Shown: piece after piece, positions 1-8,257 of the stretch
Position numbering within the stretch: position 1 is the stretch's first letter
Layout: each line of letters begins with the position of its first letter
Source: Lentilactobacillus buchneri
GTDB lineage: Bacteria > Bacillota > Bacilli > Lactobacillales > Lactobacillaceae
Assembly (NCBI RefSeq): GCF_018314255.1
Contig: NZ_CP073066.1
Span: forward strand, 806,001 to 870,000
Direction of reading: 5' to 3'
Length of the DNA stretch: 64,000 bases
Position numbers and translations under genes: made by a program
The notes under the pieces: model-generated
What the model saw: only the letters and a program-made list of their open reading frames with translations
Told to the model about the DNA's origin: nothing
Database searches by the model: none

Positions 1-485
1 GGGGAGCCGGCTTTTTATACACCGGATTGACTGTTGCCCTGACCCCATTTGGAATGGCCCCATTTGCCAATGACCTGTTGATGGGCCTGTGGTGCATGGC
101 TGGTCCATTAACCGGATTCATTATTCGCACGTTCGGTTCAGCCTTCTTGGGTGAATTCCTGGGGGCTTCGGTTGAAGTCTTCCTTGGCGGTCAATGGGGC
201 GCAGGCGCCTTTATTTCCGGCTTGGTCCAGGGAATTGCTTCTGAACTCGGTTTCACACTGACCGGCTACAAACGCTATGACTGGTTCGGATTGAATGCGT
301 CAATCTTCACTACGGTTGTTTTGACATTTGCCTGGGACATGATTCGAAATGGTTATGACAAATTCAGTCTGCCACTGCTCTTGGGACTATTCGTCACCCG
401 TTATATTTCAACCTTTATCTTCGCCGGTGTCTTGACCAAGATGATTGTTAAATTATTGGATCGTAGTAAAGCAATTAACTTGTAA
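1..485 (+). CDS. ykoE: YkoE-like ECF transporter S component, 5' end cut by window edge
   Basis: This is the membrane-embedded substrate-binding (S) subunit of an energy-coupling-factor importer, probably for hydroxymethylpyrimidine or thiamine. The reading frame is open to the left edge of the window, so the N-terminus is missing; about 160 residues remain of a family usually near 190-200. Hydrophobic segments alternate with short loops, with a conserved-looking GGQWGAG stretch in the middle. It is followed after 17 bp by a double ATPase and then a T-component gene, the order of the Bacillus ykoEDC genes. Family and order are seen; substrate is inferred from that family. A TPP riboswitch, if present, would lie outside the window. 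Confidence 0.82.
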   Translation, partial: GAGFLYTGLTVALTPFGMAPFANDLLMGLWCMAGPLTGFIIRTFGSAFLGEFLGASVEVFLGGQWGAGAFISGLVQGIASELGFTLTGYKRYDWFGLNASIFTTVVLTFAWDMIRNGYDKFSLPLLLGLFVTRYISTFIFAGVLTKMIVKLLDRSKAINL

Positions 486-502
486 TTATAGGGGATTTGA
501 TC

Positions 503-1933
503 ATGACTGATGTTTCAATTAACCATTTCACTTTTCACTATCCACAAAGCGACGTCAAGGTCTTAAACGACATTAATCTGACCTTCAAGAGTCATCATTT
601 CTCACTGCTGTCCGGACCATCCGGCAGCGGCAAGTCCACCCTGCTGTACTTTATTGCCGGCCTATACCCGCATTTTATCGGGATTGATGCAGTCGGTGAG
701 ATCAAATTTGGCGACACCAACATCAAGGATATCCCCCGGGAAAAAATCAGCCAGTCAGTGGCGATGATGTTCCAAAATCCCAATCAGCAATTCGCGATGG
801 ACACTGTCGTTCACGAAATGACGTTTGTCTTGGAGAACTTGCGGATTGCGCCGGATAAAATGGATAACATCATCAATGACGCCCTGGAATTCTGTGGCAT
901 CAAGCGGCTGCGTTCGCGGGTGATCAACACCTTGTCCGGTGGTGAAAAGCAGCGAGTGGCTTTGGCCTGCATCGTTGCCATGGATCCTCAGGTGATCGTG
1001 TTGGATGAACCGTTTGCCAGCATTGACCCGGGGTCGAGGGAAGATTTGATTAACAAATTAAAATTACTCCAACAAGAACACGGCAAAACCATTATTTTAG
1101 CCGACCATGATTTGACCAGTTATCGGGGCTTGGTGGATGAATTCTACTATTTGGATCCGGATACCCATCAAATCAGCCTTTTGGATGACCAACAAGCTGA
1201 ACATTTCTTCAAAAACTTCGAATCCACTCAACAGATGCACAAACGAGTTGAGATTCCCACTGGCGATGACCATGCAATTATCAAGCTCAGCGATTTTAAA
1301 TTGGAGCCGCACGCCTCACTGCTATTGACCCTGAACCACTTTGATTTTTATAAAGAAAAAACCACTTTGATCACCGGCGCCAATGGCATCGGCAAATCCA
1401 CCCTGTTTAACGCGTTGACCAAACTGCTGCCCTATAAAGGGACCATCGTCTTTGACGGCAAGGATATCCAAAAAATTCGGCCGTTGCCGTATGCGAAGAA
1501 AGTGACGCTACTGTTCCAAGATGCCGAAAACCAATTTTTGAACATCACGGTCAAAGAGGAGCTCGATTTGTCACTCGCCAATCGAACGAATACCGACTAC
1601 ACGCAAGCTGACGTTGATGACATGCTCAGCAAGCTTGATATGGCGGGTAAAGACGACCGCATCGTGTATTCGTTAAGTGAAGGTCAGAAGAAGAAGCTGC
1701 AAATCATTGAAATGTTGATCATGAATCCGCCGGTATTGTTAATGGACGAACCATTCAAAGGCTTGGATTATCATTCCCTGGAGGTCGTGGTTGGCTTCTT
1801 GAATCGGGCCAAAAACGATTTCCATCAAACCCAGATTATCATTTCGCATCAGCTGTCCGGATTGGATACCCTGATTGATTATCACGCCGCCTTTGAAGAC
1901 CAAAATCTGACTTACCAGGAGGTTATCAAATGA
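503..1933 (+). CDS. ykoD: YkoD-like ECF transporter fused double ATPase
   Basis: Two ABC ATPase domains are joined in one 476-residue chain, which powers the ECF importer. The first domain has Walker A GPSGSGKST near residue 38, signature LSGGEKQR and Walker B VIVLDEP. The second has Walker A GANGIGKST near residue 291, a degenerate signature LSEGQKKK and Walker B VLLMDEP. The ATG at 503 is chosen over a TTG at 497 because AGGGGA lies 7 bases before it. The stop overlaps the next start by four bases. The fused A1-A2 form is typical of YkoD rather than of the separate EcfA1/EcfA2 proteins of group II transporters. Confidence 0.88.
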   Translation: MTDVSINHFTFHYPQSDVKVLNDINLTFKSHHFSLLSGPSGSGKSTLLYFIAGLYPHFIGIDAVGEIKFGDTNIKDIPREKISQSVAMMFQNPNQQFAMDTVVHEMTFVLENLRIAPDKMDNIINDALEFCGIKRLRSRVINTLSGGEKQRVALACIVAMDPQVIVLDEPFASIDPGSREDLINKLKLLQQEHGKTIILADHDLTSYRGLVDEFYYLDPDTHQISLLDDQQAEHFFKNFESTQQMHKRVEIPTGDDHAIIKLSDFKLEPHASLLLTLNHFDFYKEKTTLITGANGIGKSTLFNALTKLLPYKGTIVFDGKDIQKIRPLPYAKKVTLLFQDAENQFLNITVKEELDLSLANRTNTDYTQADVDDMLSKLDMAGKDDRIVYSLSEGQKKKLQIIEMLIMNPPVLLMDEPFKGLDYHSLEVVVGFLNRAKNDFHQTQIIISHQLSGLDTLIDYHAAFEDQNLTYQEVIK

Positions 1934-2583
1934 ATCCTGGAATGAAATTATTATTGGTGATGCTGATTGCGTTGGAAATTTCGTTTACCCAAAGCTTGAT
2001 TGTCAACATCATCCTGATCACCATCAGCTTTTTATATATTCTCACCCAACACGTCAGTATGAAGGCCTTGTTTGGGATCATCTTTTGGCCACTATTTCCT
2101 GCCGTTGGTCTATTCGTTTCTCAATGGCTGTACGGAAGTGCCGGCATCCATTTTGCCTGGATTCTGTTTACCCGGATCTATGCCTATGTATTCCTGGGGG
2201 CAACCTTCACGTTGACCAGCAGCATCACCGACCTGTCGTTGACCTTGGAGCAGGATTTTCATCTGCCCTCCAAATTTGCCTATGGCGTTTTGGCCGCATT
2301 TAACTTAATGCCTAAAATTGCCGAGGAAGTTCGCATTATCAAGACTTCGGCATTAATGCGCGGCGAGGCGCTGCATTTCTGGTCACCGAAGCTGTACTTT
2401 AAATCAATTCTCTCGTCAATCCAATGGTCACAGAACTTGGCAGAAGCCATGACGTCCCATGGGTTTGTCGAGGATTATGAACGGACCCACTACAAGGTCA
2501 TTCGCATCACGGCAATTGATTGGGCACTGTTTGTTGTCCTGCTGGCCGCCGTTCAAGTTTTGCTATTCTTTATCAAATACTAA
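1930..2583 (+). CDS. ykoC: YkoC-like ECF transporter T component
   Basis: This 217-residue transmembrane coupling protein links the ATPase to the S component. It has about five hydrophobic segments and, near residues 130-145, the conserved cytoplasmic region of the CbiQ/EcfT family, where an Ala-Arg-Gly type motif is replaced by ALMRGEA. The ATG overlaps the preceding TGA (ATGA), so translation is likely coupled. With the two genes before it, it completes a dedicated group I-style ECF cassette. No clear intrinsic terminator follows; a separate promoter for the next gene is visible within 40 bases. Confidence 0.85.
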   Translation: MNPGMKLLLVMLIALEISFTQSLIVNIILITISFLYILTQHVSMKALFGIIFWPLFPAVGLFVSQWLYGSAGIHFAWILFTRIYAYVFLGATFTLTSSITDLSLTLEQDFHLPSKFAYGVLAAFNLMPKIAEEVRIIKTSALMRGEALHFWSPKLYFKSILSSIQWSQNLAEAMTSHGFVEDYERTHYKVIRITAIDWALFVVLLAAVQVLLFFIKY

Positions 2584-2659
2584 ACGCCAATATTCCAACA
2601 TTTCCTTTTTTGACTTATAATTATGTAAGAGAAAGATATATTGGAAGAAGGCGTTTTTT

Positions 2660-2974
2660 ATGCGGGCAAATCAATTTGCATTTGCGTTTGGAATTTTTGC
2701 GTTAATCGTTGGAATTATTGTTGATATTTATGGGTTGGTCACCCAATTTGGCTCGCTGGACAGCGCCCAGGTGGTATTGATCGGGTCAATCATTTTGGCA
2801 ATCGGCCTGGCATTCTTGTCCCTGCCGAACCGCTGGGAGCGATATGCCGGCCAGTTGGTCGTTGGCCTTGGTTTACTGTACTATTTTTACATTCAAACCA
2901 ACAAATGGTGGGTGGCAGTCATCATCGCCATTATCGCCATGGCCCTAATGGAATATGGACTGAAACATCGTTAA
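2660..2974 (+). CDS. Small membrane protein of unknown function
   Basis: The 104-residue product is strongly hydrophobic, with three to four predicted membrane helices (roughly residues 5-27, 35-53, 65-80 and 83-100). I do not recognise the family. The ATG is preceded by GGAAGAAGG at a suitable distance. A likely -10 TATAAT sits at 2616-2621 with a weak -35 at 2593-2598, so it is probably transcribed on its own rather than with the ECF operon. Confidence 0.72.
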   Translation: MRANQFAFAFGIFALIVGIIVDIYGLVTQFGSLDSAQVVLIGSIILAIGLAFLSLPNRWERYAGQLVVGLGLLYYFYIQTNKWWVAVIIAIIAMALMEYGLKHR

Positions 2975-3054
2975 AATGTGTCAAAATTTCAATTATTGGT
3001 ATAATAGATTTATAGAGCAAGTTGGATCACGAATTTTGATGGAGGAGAATGACG

Positions 3055-3237
3055 ATGGCAGAAAAATTTAGTACCTTAGCGGAAGAAATTATTAATTATC
3101 AAAAGAAGAACGATATGCCCGACACAGCGTTAGCATTTAACCTGCACATATCCGTTGAACGCCTCCACAATATCAAATCAATGGAATCGGACCCCACACC
3201 GGACGAGAAGAGAACGATTGAGCAGTTTGTCAGATAG
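3055..3237 (+). CDS. Small helix-turn-helix-like protein, 60 residues
   Basis: This is a small soluble protein whose middle part (DTALAFNLHISVERLHNIK) looks like a helix-turn-helix similar to those of small phage-type repressors. It may belong to the short lactobacillus family called LBP_cg2779, but this is from memory and only tentative. The ATG at 3055 is chosen because GGAGGAG at 3041-3047 lies 7 bases before it, while the ATG at 3049 nearly touches the ribosome site. An extended -10 (TGGTATAAT, 2997-3005) lies upstream. Its TAG stop at 3235-3237 is the first three bases of an R1 repeat. Confidence 0.65.
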   Translation: MAEKFSTLAEEIINYQKKNDMPDTALAFNLHISVERLHNIKSMESDPTPDEKRTIEQFVR

Positions 3238-3430
3238 AGCGCGACGAGCAACGGGTGAGGCGGTTTCTAAGGGTATTTTGATTGAAGTCCCTGGGTTTGG
3301 GACTTTAATTAAAGTGCACTTAGAAGTTAGCCTCAGTTGCGTCGGAGCGTATTTTGAAAGCCGAAGGATCCTCAGAATAACATAAGCGCACCAGAGCGCG
3401 ACGAGACCCGGTTAGGGCCCTGAACATAAG
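3235..3430 (+). repeat. R1 repeat copy a, starting on a TAG stop codon
   Basis: The copy begins with TAGAGCGCGACGAG, where TAG is the stop of the 60-residue gene. It contains a large bulged hairpin: GCAAC / GTTGC and TGAGGC / GCCTCA outer arms, TTTCTAAG / CTTAGAA, then an inner arm around a GTCCC-loop-GGGAC centre. A conserved tail CGTCGGAGCGTATTTTGAAA and GCCGAAGG follows to about 3388. A second, truncated copy begins at about 3392 (AGAGCGCGACGAGACCCGG) and is lost after 3430. Other copies lie at 5.4, 11.4, 28.6, 30.2 and 62.8 kb. Confidence 0.85.
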
Positions 3431-3504
3431 TGTATTTTACAAGAGGAAGAGAGACCCAAAAATCCCGACAACCGTTCCCCCGAGAAACAAAACAAACCAC
3501 AAAC

Positions 3505-3540
3505 GAAAAGGACCGAAGCAGACTCGCTTCGATCCTATTT
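3505..3540 (-). terminator. Rho-independent terminator of the three-gene minus-strand operon
   Basis: On the minus strand GGATCGAAGC pairs with GCTTCGGTCC across a six-base loop, followed by TTTTCG. The stem overlaps the stop codon of the zinc-ribbon gene. Confidence 0.7.
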
Positions 3541-3753
3541 TTGATGCTTCTCATTCTTCTCGGCCCGATACCGGCTCATCCCTTCTTTATAAGGATTGCC
3601 AAACAACCGGCTCAATCCCGTCCACCAGGAATTGGTACTTGCCGGTTGATTCTCATCGACTGGCAACTTCTTGCCACAGTTCGGACAGACAACGTCATCC
3701 GGCTTCAACTTCGCCCCACAATACGGACAAAATGAAAATTTTTGCTTTGCCAT
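3535..3753 (-). CDS. Small zinc-ribbon protein
   Basis: The 72-residue protein has an N-terminal zinc ribbon with two CxxC knuckles (CPYCGAK and CPNCGKK, residues 9-30) and a basic, probably flexible C-terminus. Such short zinc-ribbon proteins are common in lactobacilli and have no assigned function. It is the last gene of a tight minus-strand cluster, 5 bp after a membrane protein and in line with a 387-residue protein, and is followed at once by a terminator. Zinc binding is inferred from the knuckles only. Confidence 0.75.
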   Translation of the reverse strand: MAKQKFSFCPYCGAKLKPDDVVCPNCGKKLPVDENQPASTNSWWTGLSRLFGNPYKEGMSRYRAEKNEKHQK

Positions 3754-3758
3754 CTTGC

Positions 3759-4127
3759 TTACCTCGATTGCTGTTGGCCTTTGTTGCGATTGGCATTGCG
3801 CTGACGCCGTTTTTCGGCTTCGGCTTGTTCCTTGGCAGCTCCAGCTTGGCGAATTTGTTCTTCACGTTGCTTTTTAGCTTTATCTTCGGCAATAATTTGG
3901 TTGTGCATTACGTTCATCCGGTGCGACAGAAAGTTCCAGCCGCCGATTAAAAACAGCGCACCAACCACTGAGTACGGAAATGTCCACCATGGAAAGTAAC
4001 TACCATTTTTGAAAACCATTGGGCCAAGAAAATTATAGAGTGCCATCAATATTGCGACCATCAAAGTCACCTGCAGGGTATTGACCAGCCACTTGGGCAT
4101 CTTAAATCCTTTTTTCTTTGCCACCAT
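3759..4127 (-). CDS. Two-helix membrane protein with charged coiled-coil tail
   Basis: In this 122-residue protein a short basic N-terminus is followed by two membrane helices (about residues 13-35 and 48-66). The tail from about residue 75 is rich in K, E, Q, R and A and is likely a coiled coil, ending in a basic RNANRNKGQQQ segment. The family is not recognised. It sits between a 387-residue soluble protein (9 bp gap) and a zinc-ribbon protein (5 bp gap), so the three are probably co-transcribed and may act together. The basic tail could contact nucleic acid or ribosomes, but nothing in the sequence proves this. Confidence 0.72.
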   Translation of the reverse strand: MVAKKKGFKMPKWLVNTLQVTLMVAILMALYNFLGPMVFKNGSYFPWWTFPYSVVGALFLIGGWNFLSHRMNVMHNQIIAEDKAKKQREEQIRQAGAAKEQAEAEKRRQRNANRNKGQQQSR

Positions 4128-4136
4128 GCATCCCCC

Positions 4137-5300
4137 CTAATCAATTTCATTTTCAGTCAGAAAGGCCTTGAAATAATCAAAGGCCATCTCGCGAATATTC
4201 TCGATGCCAATTTGTCGGGTTGGCAAATCACCATCGTCATCGACGTCTAGCAATTCCACATTCAAAACTCCCGTTTGCAGATCGATTGAGGTTGGATACC
4301 CAGCAAAATTGTCCTCATCGGCAGTCTCAAAACGAATCACTTTTTGGTATTGAATCGATTGGGTGATGATATGAATCAAGATGTTGTCCGCGTTATCAAA
4401 TGCCCGATCAGAATTCAAAACCGGCAACGCAAAATGCTTGTTGTGTTTATTTTCAATCACGAATTTATCGATCACCCGTAAATAATCCGAGTCCGTAATA
4501 ATTCTACCAATATCATCGTAACGAATCCAGACGTAACCGCCAAATCGGCCGTTCATATCGACAACCATCATGACAAATTCTTTTTCGTTGCTGGAAATAA
4601 TCTTGCCAACGTAAAAATACTTCCGGTTATCATTGGTGTCAATCACGACCCAATCCCCGCTATTACGCAGTTGTTCAATCTGATCACGAAAGACACTTGG
4701 ATCATCAATGATCTCATTTTCCACATGATTTTCCGGTTTAATCATATCCAAAACATTTTGCAGCAGCTGTAGTTCAGTCCCACCAAACTCAATACCACGA
4801 ATATCATCAAATCGAATGTTGAACACCGACTGCTTTGAGAAATCAAACTTATTAATGTTAGTAAAGACCATTCCGTCGTCTTGAAGGTCCGAAATGAGCC
4901 CTTCGTTATATTTCAGCTTGCCTGCCTGTGCGGTAATCACCAGACCGACTTTTTGATCATCGTGCAATGTCTGAATGACCCGGTCGAACAACGAGTCGCT
5001 CATCTTGATTGGTAAATCAAAAGAGGGCTGGGAATTGAGGTGGTGCTTCTCGTCAAACTCAATTCGATCCTGCATGTTTGCCAAGTCGTAACTGTCGGTA
5101 TCAATGGATTTAACTGAAGAAATCTTCAAATAAACTTCACCATCCTGAATGCCGTAATCGTTGTAGGTCAACATGATGAAATCTTTATCGCTTAAAAACT
5201 GAATGACACCGGTGTAAACGATATCGGAGTCATTTTGAAAAGCGTTAATCAGCTGCTCGTCGATTTGGGCGGTGCGCAGCTTGTCGTAGAGGGTTTTCAT
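4137..5300 (-). CDS. Soluble protein with four degenerate beta-rich repeats, function unknown
   Basis: The 387-residue product has no signal or membrane segment. It appears to be built of four diverged units of about 80-100 residues, each with a turn of the form Y/F-x-G-x-I-x-S/D, a hydrophobic strand, and an ending like I-x-x-I-D/E (SSVKSID, DDIRGIE, DDIGRII, ENIREMA). This suggests small SH3- or Sm-like beta barrels in tandem. Those endings fall near residues 62, 170, 270 and 368. The family is not recognised. The ATG at 5300 has AGAAAGAAGTGACACC before it. It heads the three-gene minus-strand cluster. Confidence 0.75.
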   Translation of the reverse strand: MKTLYDKLRTAQIDEQLINAFQNDSDIVYTGVIQFLSDKDFIMLTYNDYGIQDGEVYLKISSVKSIDTDSYDLANMQDRIEFDEKHHLNSQPSFDLPIKMSDSLFDRVIQTLHDDQKVGLVITAQAGKLKYNEGLISDLQDDGMVFTNINKFDFSKQSVFNIRFDDIRGIEFGGTELQLLQNVLDMIKPENHVENEIIDDPSVFRDQIEQLRNSGDWVVIDTNDNRKYFYVGKIISSNEKEFVMMVVDMNGRFGGYVWIRYDDIGRIITDSDYLRVIDKFVIENKHNKHFALPVLNSDRAFDNADNILIHIITQSIQYQKVIRFETADEDNFAGYPTSIDLQTGVLNVELLDVDDDGDLPTRQIGIENIREMAFDYFKAFLTENEID

Positions 5301-5369
5301 GGTGTCACTTCTTTCTTGGTTGGGTTGGTTGTTTGTGGTGCTGATTTGTGGTGCTTGCTTGTGGTCGAT

Positions 5370-5525
5370 TAAGGTTCAAGCTTTAATTTTCTCTAGTGGA
5401 AATGTGCTCCGACGACCCTGGTCCCTACTGCGTAAGTCAAAAATTTCAACGATGAACAAAGACCGTTCATCATTAAAATTTTTGACTTACACTCCGGGAC
5501 CACCCAGGTCTCGTCGCGCACTCTA
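5370..5525 (-). repeat. R1 repeat copy b, starting on the asparaginase stop codon
   Basis: Read on the minus strand it starts TAGAGTGCGCGACGAG, where TAG (5525-5523) is the stop of the asparaginase gene. Inner arms are GTAAGTCAAAAATTT and AAATTTTTGACTTAC around a second stem, GATGAAC-GGTCTTT-GTTCATC. Outer arms GGTCCC and GGGACC flank them, and the conserved CGTCGGAGC tail follows. The inner arm is unrelated in sequence to copies a, d and f, yet complementary. The hairpin may also end transcription of the asparaginase gene, but no U-run follows. Confidence 0.82.
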
Positions 5526-6497
5526 CGAAATTGCATTCCCCATAAATTCCCTAAGTTCATCACCCGACATATTATCACTCAATCCAACTAAAAGCTTGAT
5601 TCTTGCTTTCTGGCCGTTCAATCCTTGGCAGAGAATCGTTCCCATCTTCATTAATTGGATGCCGCCGCCCTCATAATCATAGATATCCTGGGCGACGCCG
5701 TTATAACATCTTGAGACCAAGACAATTGGGATATGGTTATCCAATAATCGTTGGATCGCCGGTAAAGTTTGGGGTGGGACATTTCCCGCTCCCAATCCTT
5801 CCAGCACCAATCCCTTGGTGTTGTCGTTGTTGATGGCGTCAAACAACGTGCCGTCCATTCCCGCATACGCCTTAATCAGATAGACGCCTTCGACCACCTG
5901 GTTGATGTCACACACTTCGGTTTGAATTAATTCCTGGAAGTATTTTGCCTTGTTTTGCGTTACAATGCCAATTGGTCCAAAAGTCGGCGTTCTAAACGTC
6001 GCCACATTGGTCGTATGCGTCTTGGTCACGTATCTGGCCGTGTGAATCTCATCGTTCATCACCACCACGACCCCTTTGCCGTAGGATTCATCGGTTGCGG
6101 CGACCAGGATGGCATTTCTAAAATTGTACAACCCATCCGAGCCAATTTCATTAGATGATCGCATGGCACCTGTTACGACAACCGGAATTGTGTTGGGCAG
6201 CGTCAGATCCAAGAAGTAGGCGGTTTCTTCCAACGTATCAGTACCGTGGGTAATCACCACGCCGTCGACACCGTCATCAATCGCCTTCATAATACGCTGC
6301 TTAATTTTTAACATCACCTCAGGAGTTACGTGAGGGGATGGCAGGTTAAACATTTCATCAGTAATTAAGTTAATCTGACCCTTTAAGATCACTTGTTCTT
6401 CAGCAATCGGGTTCTCATCATTGGGGACAACTTCGCCCTTTTCGTTTTGAGACATCGAAATTGTGCCGCCAGTATGAATCGCAAGAATTGTTTTCAT
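5523..6497 (-). CDS. ansA: Type I L-asparaginase
   Basis: This enzyme hydrolyses L-asparagine to aspartate and ammonia. The 324-residue protein, of usual length, carries the two catalytic-threonine signatures: HTGGTISM near residue 8 and THGTDTLEETA near residue 85. It also has the AMRSSNEIGSDG stretch typical of bacterial asparaginases. No signal peptide is present, so it is a cytoplasmic type I enzyme. The ATG at 6497 is chosen over the one at 6506 because GGAGG touches the latter and lies nine bases before the former. The TAG stop doubles as the first bases of an R1 repeat. Confidence 0.93.
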   Translation of the reverse strand: MKTILAIHTGGTISMSQNEKGEVVPNDENPIAEEQVILKGQINLITDEMFNLPSPHVTPEVMLKIKQRIMKAIDDGVDGVVITHGTDTLEETAYFLDLTLPNTIPVVVTGAMRSSNEIGSDGLYNFRNAILVAATDESYGKGVVVVMNDEIHTARYVTKTHTTNVATFRTPTFGPIGIVTQNKAKYFQELIQTEVCDINQVVEGVYLIKAYAGMDGTLFDAINNDNTKGLVLEGLGAGNVPPQTLPAIQRLLDNHIPIVLVSRCYNGVAQDIYDYEGGGIQLMKMGTILCQGLNGQKARIKLLVGLSDNMSGDELREFMGNAIS

Positions 6498-6587
6498 CAA
6501 TTTCATCCTCCATCAACCTGTTAATCTATACCATTGTACCGTAAAATGGAACATGAATAACTATCAATCAAGAAAGAAGTCTCAGAT

Positions 6588-6959
6588 ATGCCAAATTCCG
6601 ACCGCTACTACACGCCGCAAAATTCGAAAGATGCGATGCGCCAGATCGAAAAACTATTTAACAAGTATAAGGACGCCCCACTCACCCAAGAACTCGTCGA
6701 CTACCATCAGAATTTGGTGAACCGCTTAAAGACTGACATTCTGGCGGCTGCCAAGCAGGAAAACGTTCCCGCCCGAATTGAGTCAATCAACACGATGATC
6801 GCCGCCATGGAGCGTTGGTTAAAGGTCCGCTTGGCCGGCAATCCCTATAACGGCAAGATGAAGAACTTTAAATTTGTCAGTGATGAATCACTGCCTAAGT
6901 TCAAGCGCCACGTCCACAAGATGAATGGCGGATCGACCCACCGTTCTTCAAGACATTAG
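6588..6959 (+). CDS. Hypothetical basic helical protein, 123 residues
   Basis: The protein is soluble, basic and mostly helical (residues 13-85), with a His/Ser/Arg-rich tail. I do not recognise it. It is divergent from asparaginase with a 90-bp shared upstream region, and has a modest GAAAGAAG ribosome site. It ends in TAG 25 bp before an R2 hairpin repeat. The length, codon pattern and clean ribosome spacing support a real gene. Confidence 0.65.
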   Translation: MPNSDRYYTPQNSKDAMRQIEKLFNKYKDAPLTQELVDYHQNLVNRLKTDILAAAKQENVPARIESINTMIAAMERWLKVRLAGNPYNGKMKNFKFVSDESLPKFKRHVHKMNGGSTHRSSRH

Positions 6960-6983
6960 CAGTTTCTCTTTGTAATCACGACT

Positions 6984-7112
6984 ATTACATTGCAGAAACG
7001 TGGGAATTGAAGCAGTTTCCGGCCATATAAGCAAAAAAGCCAAATATCCCGGCCCGGGATATCCGACTTTCTTGCTTATATTCTGGAAACTAACCGCTTC
7101 ATTTCCCACTCT
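6984..7112 (+). repeat. R2 nested palindrome, copy A
   Basis: This is a 128-bp bulged palindrome. From the outside in: GTGGGAA / TTCCCAC, GAAGC / GCTTC, GTTTCC / GGAAAC, ATATAAGCAA / TTGCTTATAT, and an apex ATATCCCGG-C-CCGGGATAT. Copies B (53038-53166) and C (43711-43838) share the layout and single-stranded bulges but have different stem sequences. It lies between the 123-residue gene and potA. A TATAAT at 7120-7125 just beyond it is a probable -10 for the pot operon, and the -35 (TTCATT) would fall in the 3' arm. Confidence 0.85.
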
Positions 7113-7156
7113 CAATCGTTATAATTAATTTATCAATCATATTAGGGGGAAGACCG

Positions 7157-8245
7157 TTGAGCAAAACCATTGTTGAATTAAAGAACGTCTACAAAAAGTA
7201 CGACGACGGCTTTACAGCTCTCAAAAATATTAGTTTCAAATTACAGGAAGGCGAATTCTACACCCTTCTTGGCCCCTCCGGCTGTGGGAAGACAACCATC
7301 CTCCAATCAATCGCCGGCTTTACAGAAGTCACATCCGGGCAAGTGCTGTTTGACGGCAAAGAAATTAACGATATTCCTGCCAACAAACGCCAGCTCAATA
7401 CCGTTTTTCAAGACTACGCCCTATTTCCAAACATGAATGTATTTGACAACGTTGCTTTCGGCCTAGTCGTTCATAACGCCAAAAAAGACGAAATTCAAAC
7501 CCGGGTGCACGACGCGCTCAAAATGGTTCAGCTTGAACAGTACGCCACTCGGGAAATCAGCGAACTATCAGGCGGCCAGCAACAGCGAATTGCGATTGCC
7601 AGAGCGATTGTTAATCGACCAAAGGTATTGTTACTCGACGAGCCGTTATCGGCCTTAGACGCCAAATTACGCAAGGATATGCAGTATGAATTGCGTGAGC
7701 TTCAGCAAAATCTTGGCATTACCTTTTTATTTGTCACTCACGACCAGGAAGAAGCCCTGGCAATGAGCGATGAAATCTTTGTCATGAACAAGGGCGCAAT
7801 CCTCCAGAAAGGTTCACCGGTCGATATTTACGACGAGCCAATCAACCACTTTGTCGCTGACTTTATCGGCGAAAGCAATATCATTCCCGGTAAAATGGTG
7901 GCCGATTACCAAGTCGCCTTTTTAGGGCATCAATTTGAATGTGCCGACGCTGGCATGCGGCCCAACGAACCGGTGGAAGTCGTGATCCGTCCGGAAGACC
8001 TGGTCATCACTACGCCGGAAAAAGGCAAGTTGCAGGTCAAGGTCGACACTCAGTTATTCCGTGGTGACTACTACGAAATTCTTGCCTATGATGAGGCCGG
8101 CAACGAATGGCTGATCCATTCCACCAATGCCAGCACGGATGATGCGATTATCGGCTTGGCGTTTGGCCCAGATGATATGCATATCATGCGTTATAACGAA
8201 ACTGAAGCCAAGTTCAATCACCGGCTTGAAAGTTATGAAGAGTAG
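7157..8245 (+). CDS. potA: Spermidine/putrescine ABC transporter ATP-binding protein
   Basis: This cytoplasmic ATPase energises polyamine import. The 362-residue protein has Walker [10 protein letters not shown] (residues 39-47), signature LSGGQQQR, Walker B VLLLDEP and the switch histidine in [11 protein letters not shown]-terminal regulatory TOBE-type region (about 265-350) is present, as in PotA. The start is TTG with AGGGGGA six bases before it; no ATG fits. It heads a four-gene operon potA-potB-potC-potD with gaps of 12, -4 and -4 bp. Confidence 0.95.
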   Translation: MSKTIVELKNVYKKYDDGFTALKNISFKLQEGEFYTLLGPSGCGKTTILQSIAGFTEVTSGQVLFDGKEINDIPANKRQLNTVFQDYALFPNMNVFDNVAFGLVVHNAKKDEIQTRVHDALKMVQLEQYATREISELSGGQQQRIAIARAIVNRPKVLLLDEPLSALDAKLRKDMQYELRELQQNLGITFLFVTHDQEEALAMSDEIFVMNKGAILQKGSPVDIYDEPINHFVADFIGESNIIPGKMVADYQVAFLGHQFECADAGMRPNEPVEVVIRPEDLVITTPEKGKLQVKVDTQLFRGDYYEILAYDEAGNEWLIHSTNASTDDAIIGLAFGPDDMHIMRYNETEAKFNHRLESYEE

Positions 8246-8257
8246 GGGGGGCGGAAC

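Noticed and set aside
3155..3735. Overlapping plus-strand frames through the R1 repeat and zinc-ribbon gene
   Set aside because: They are shadows of the repeat and of the minus-strand genes, with no ribosome sites and no protein-like composition.
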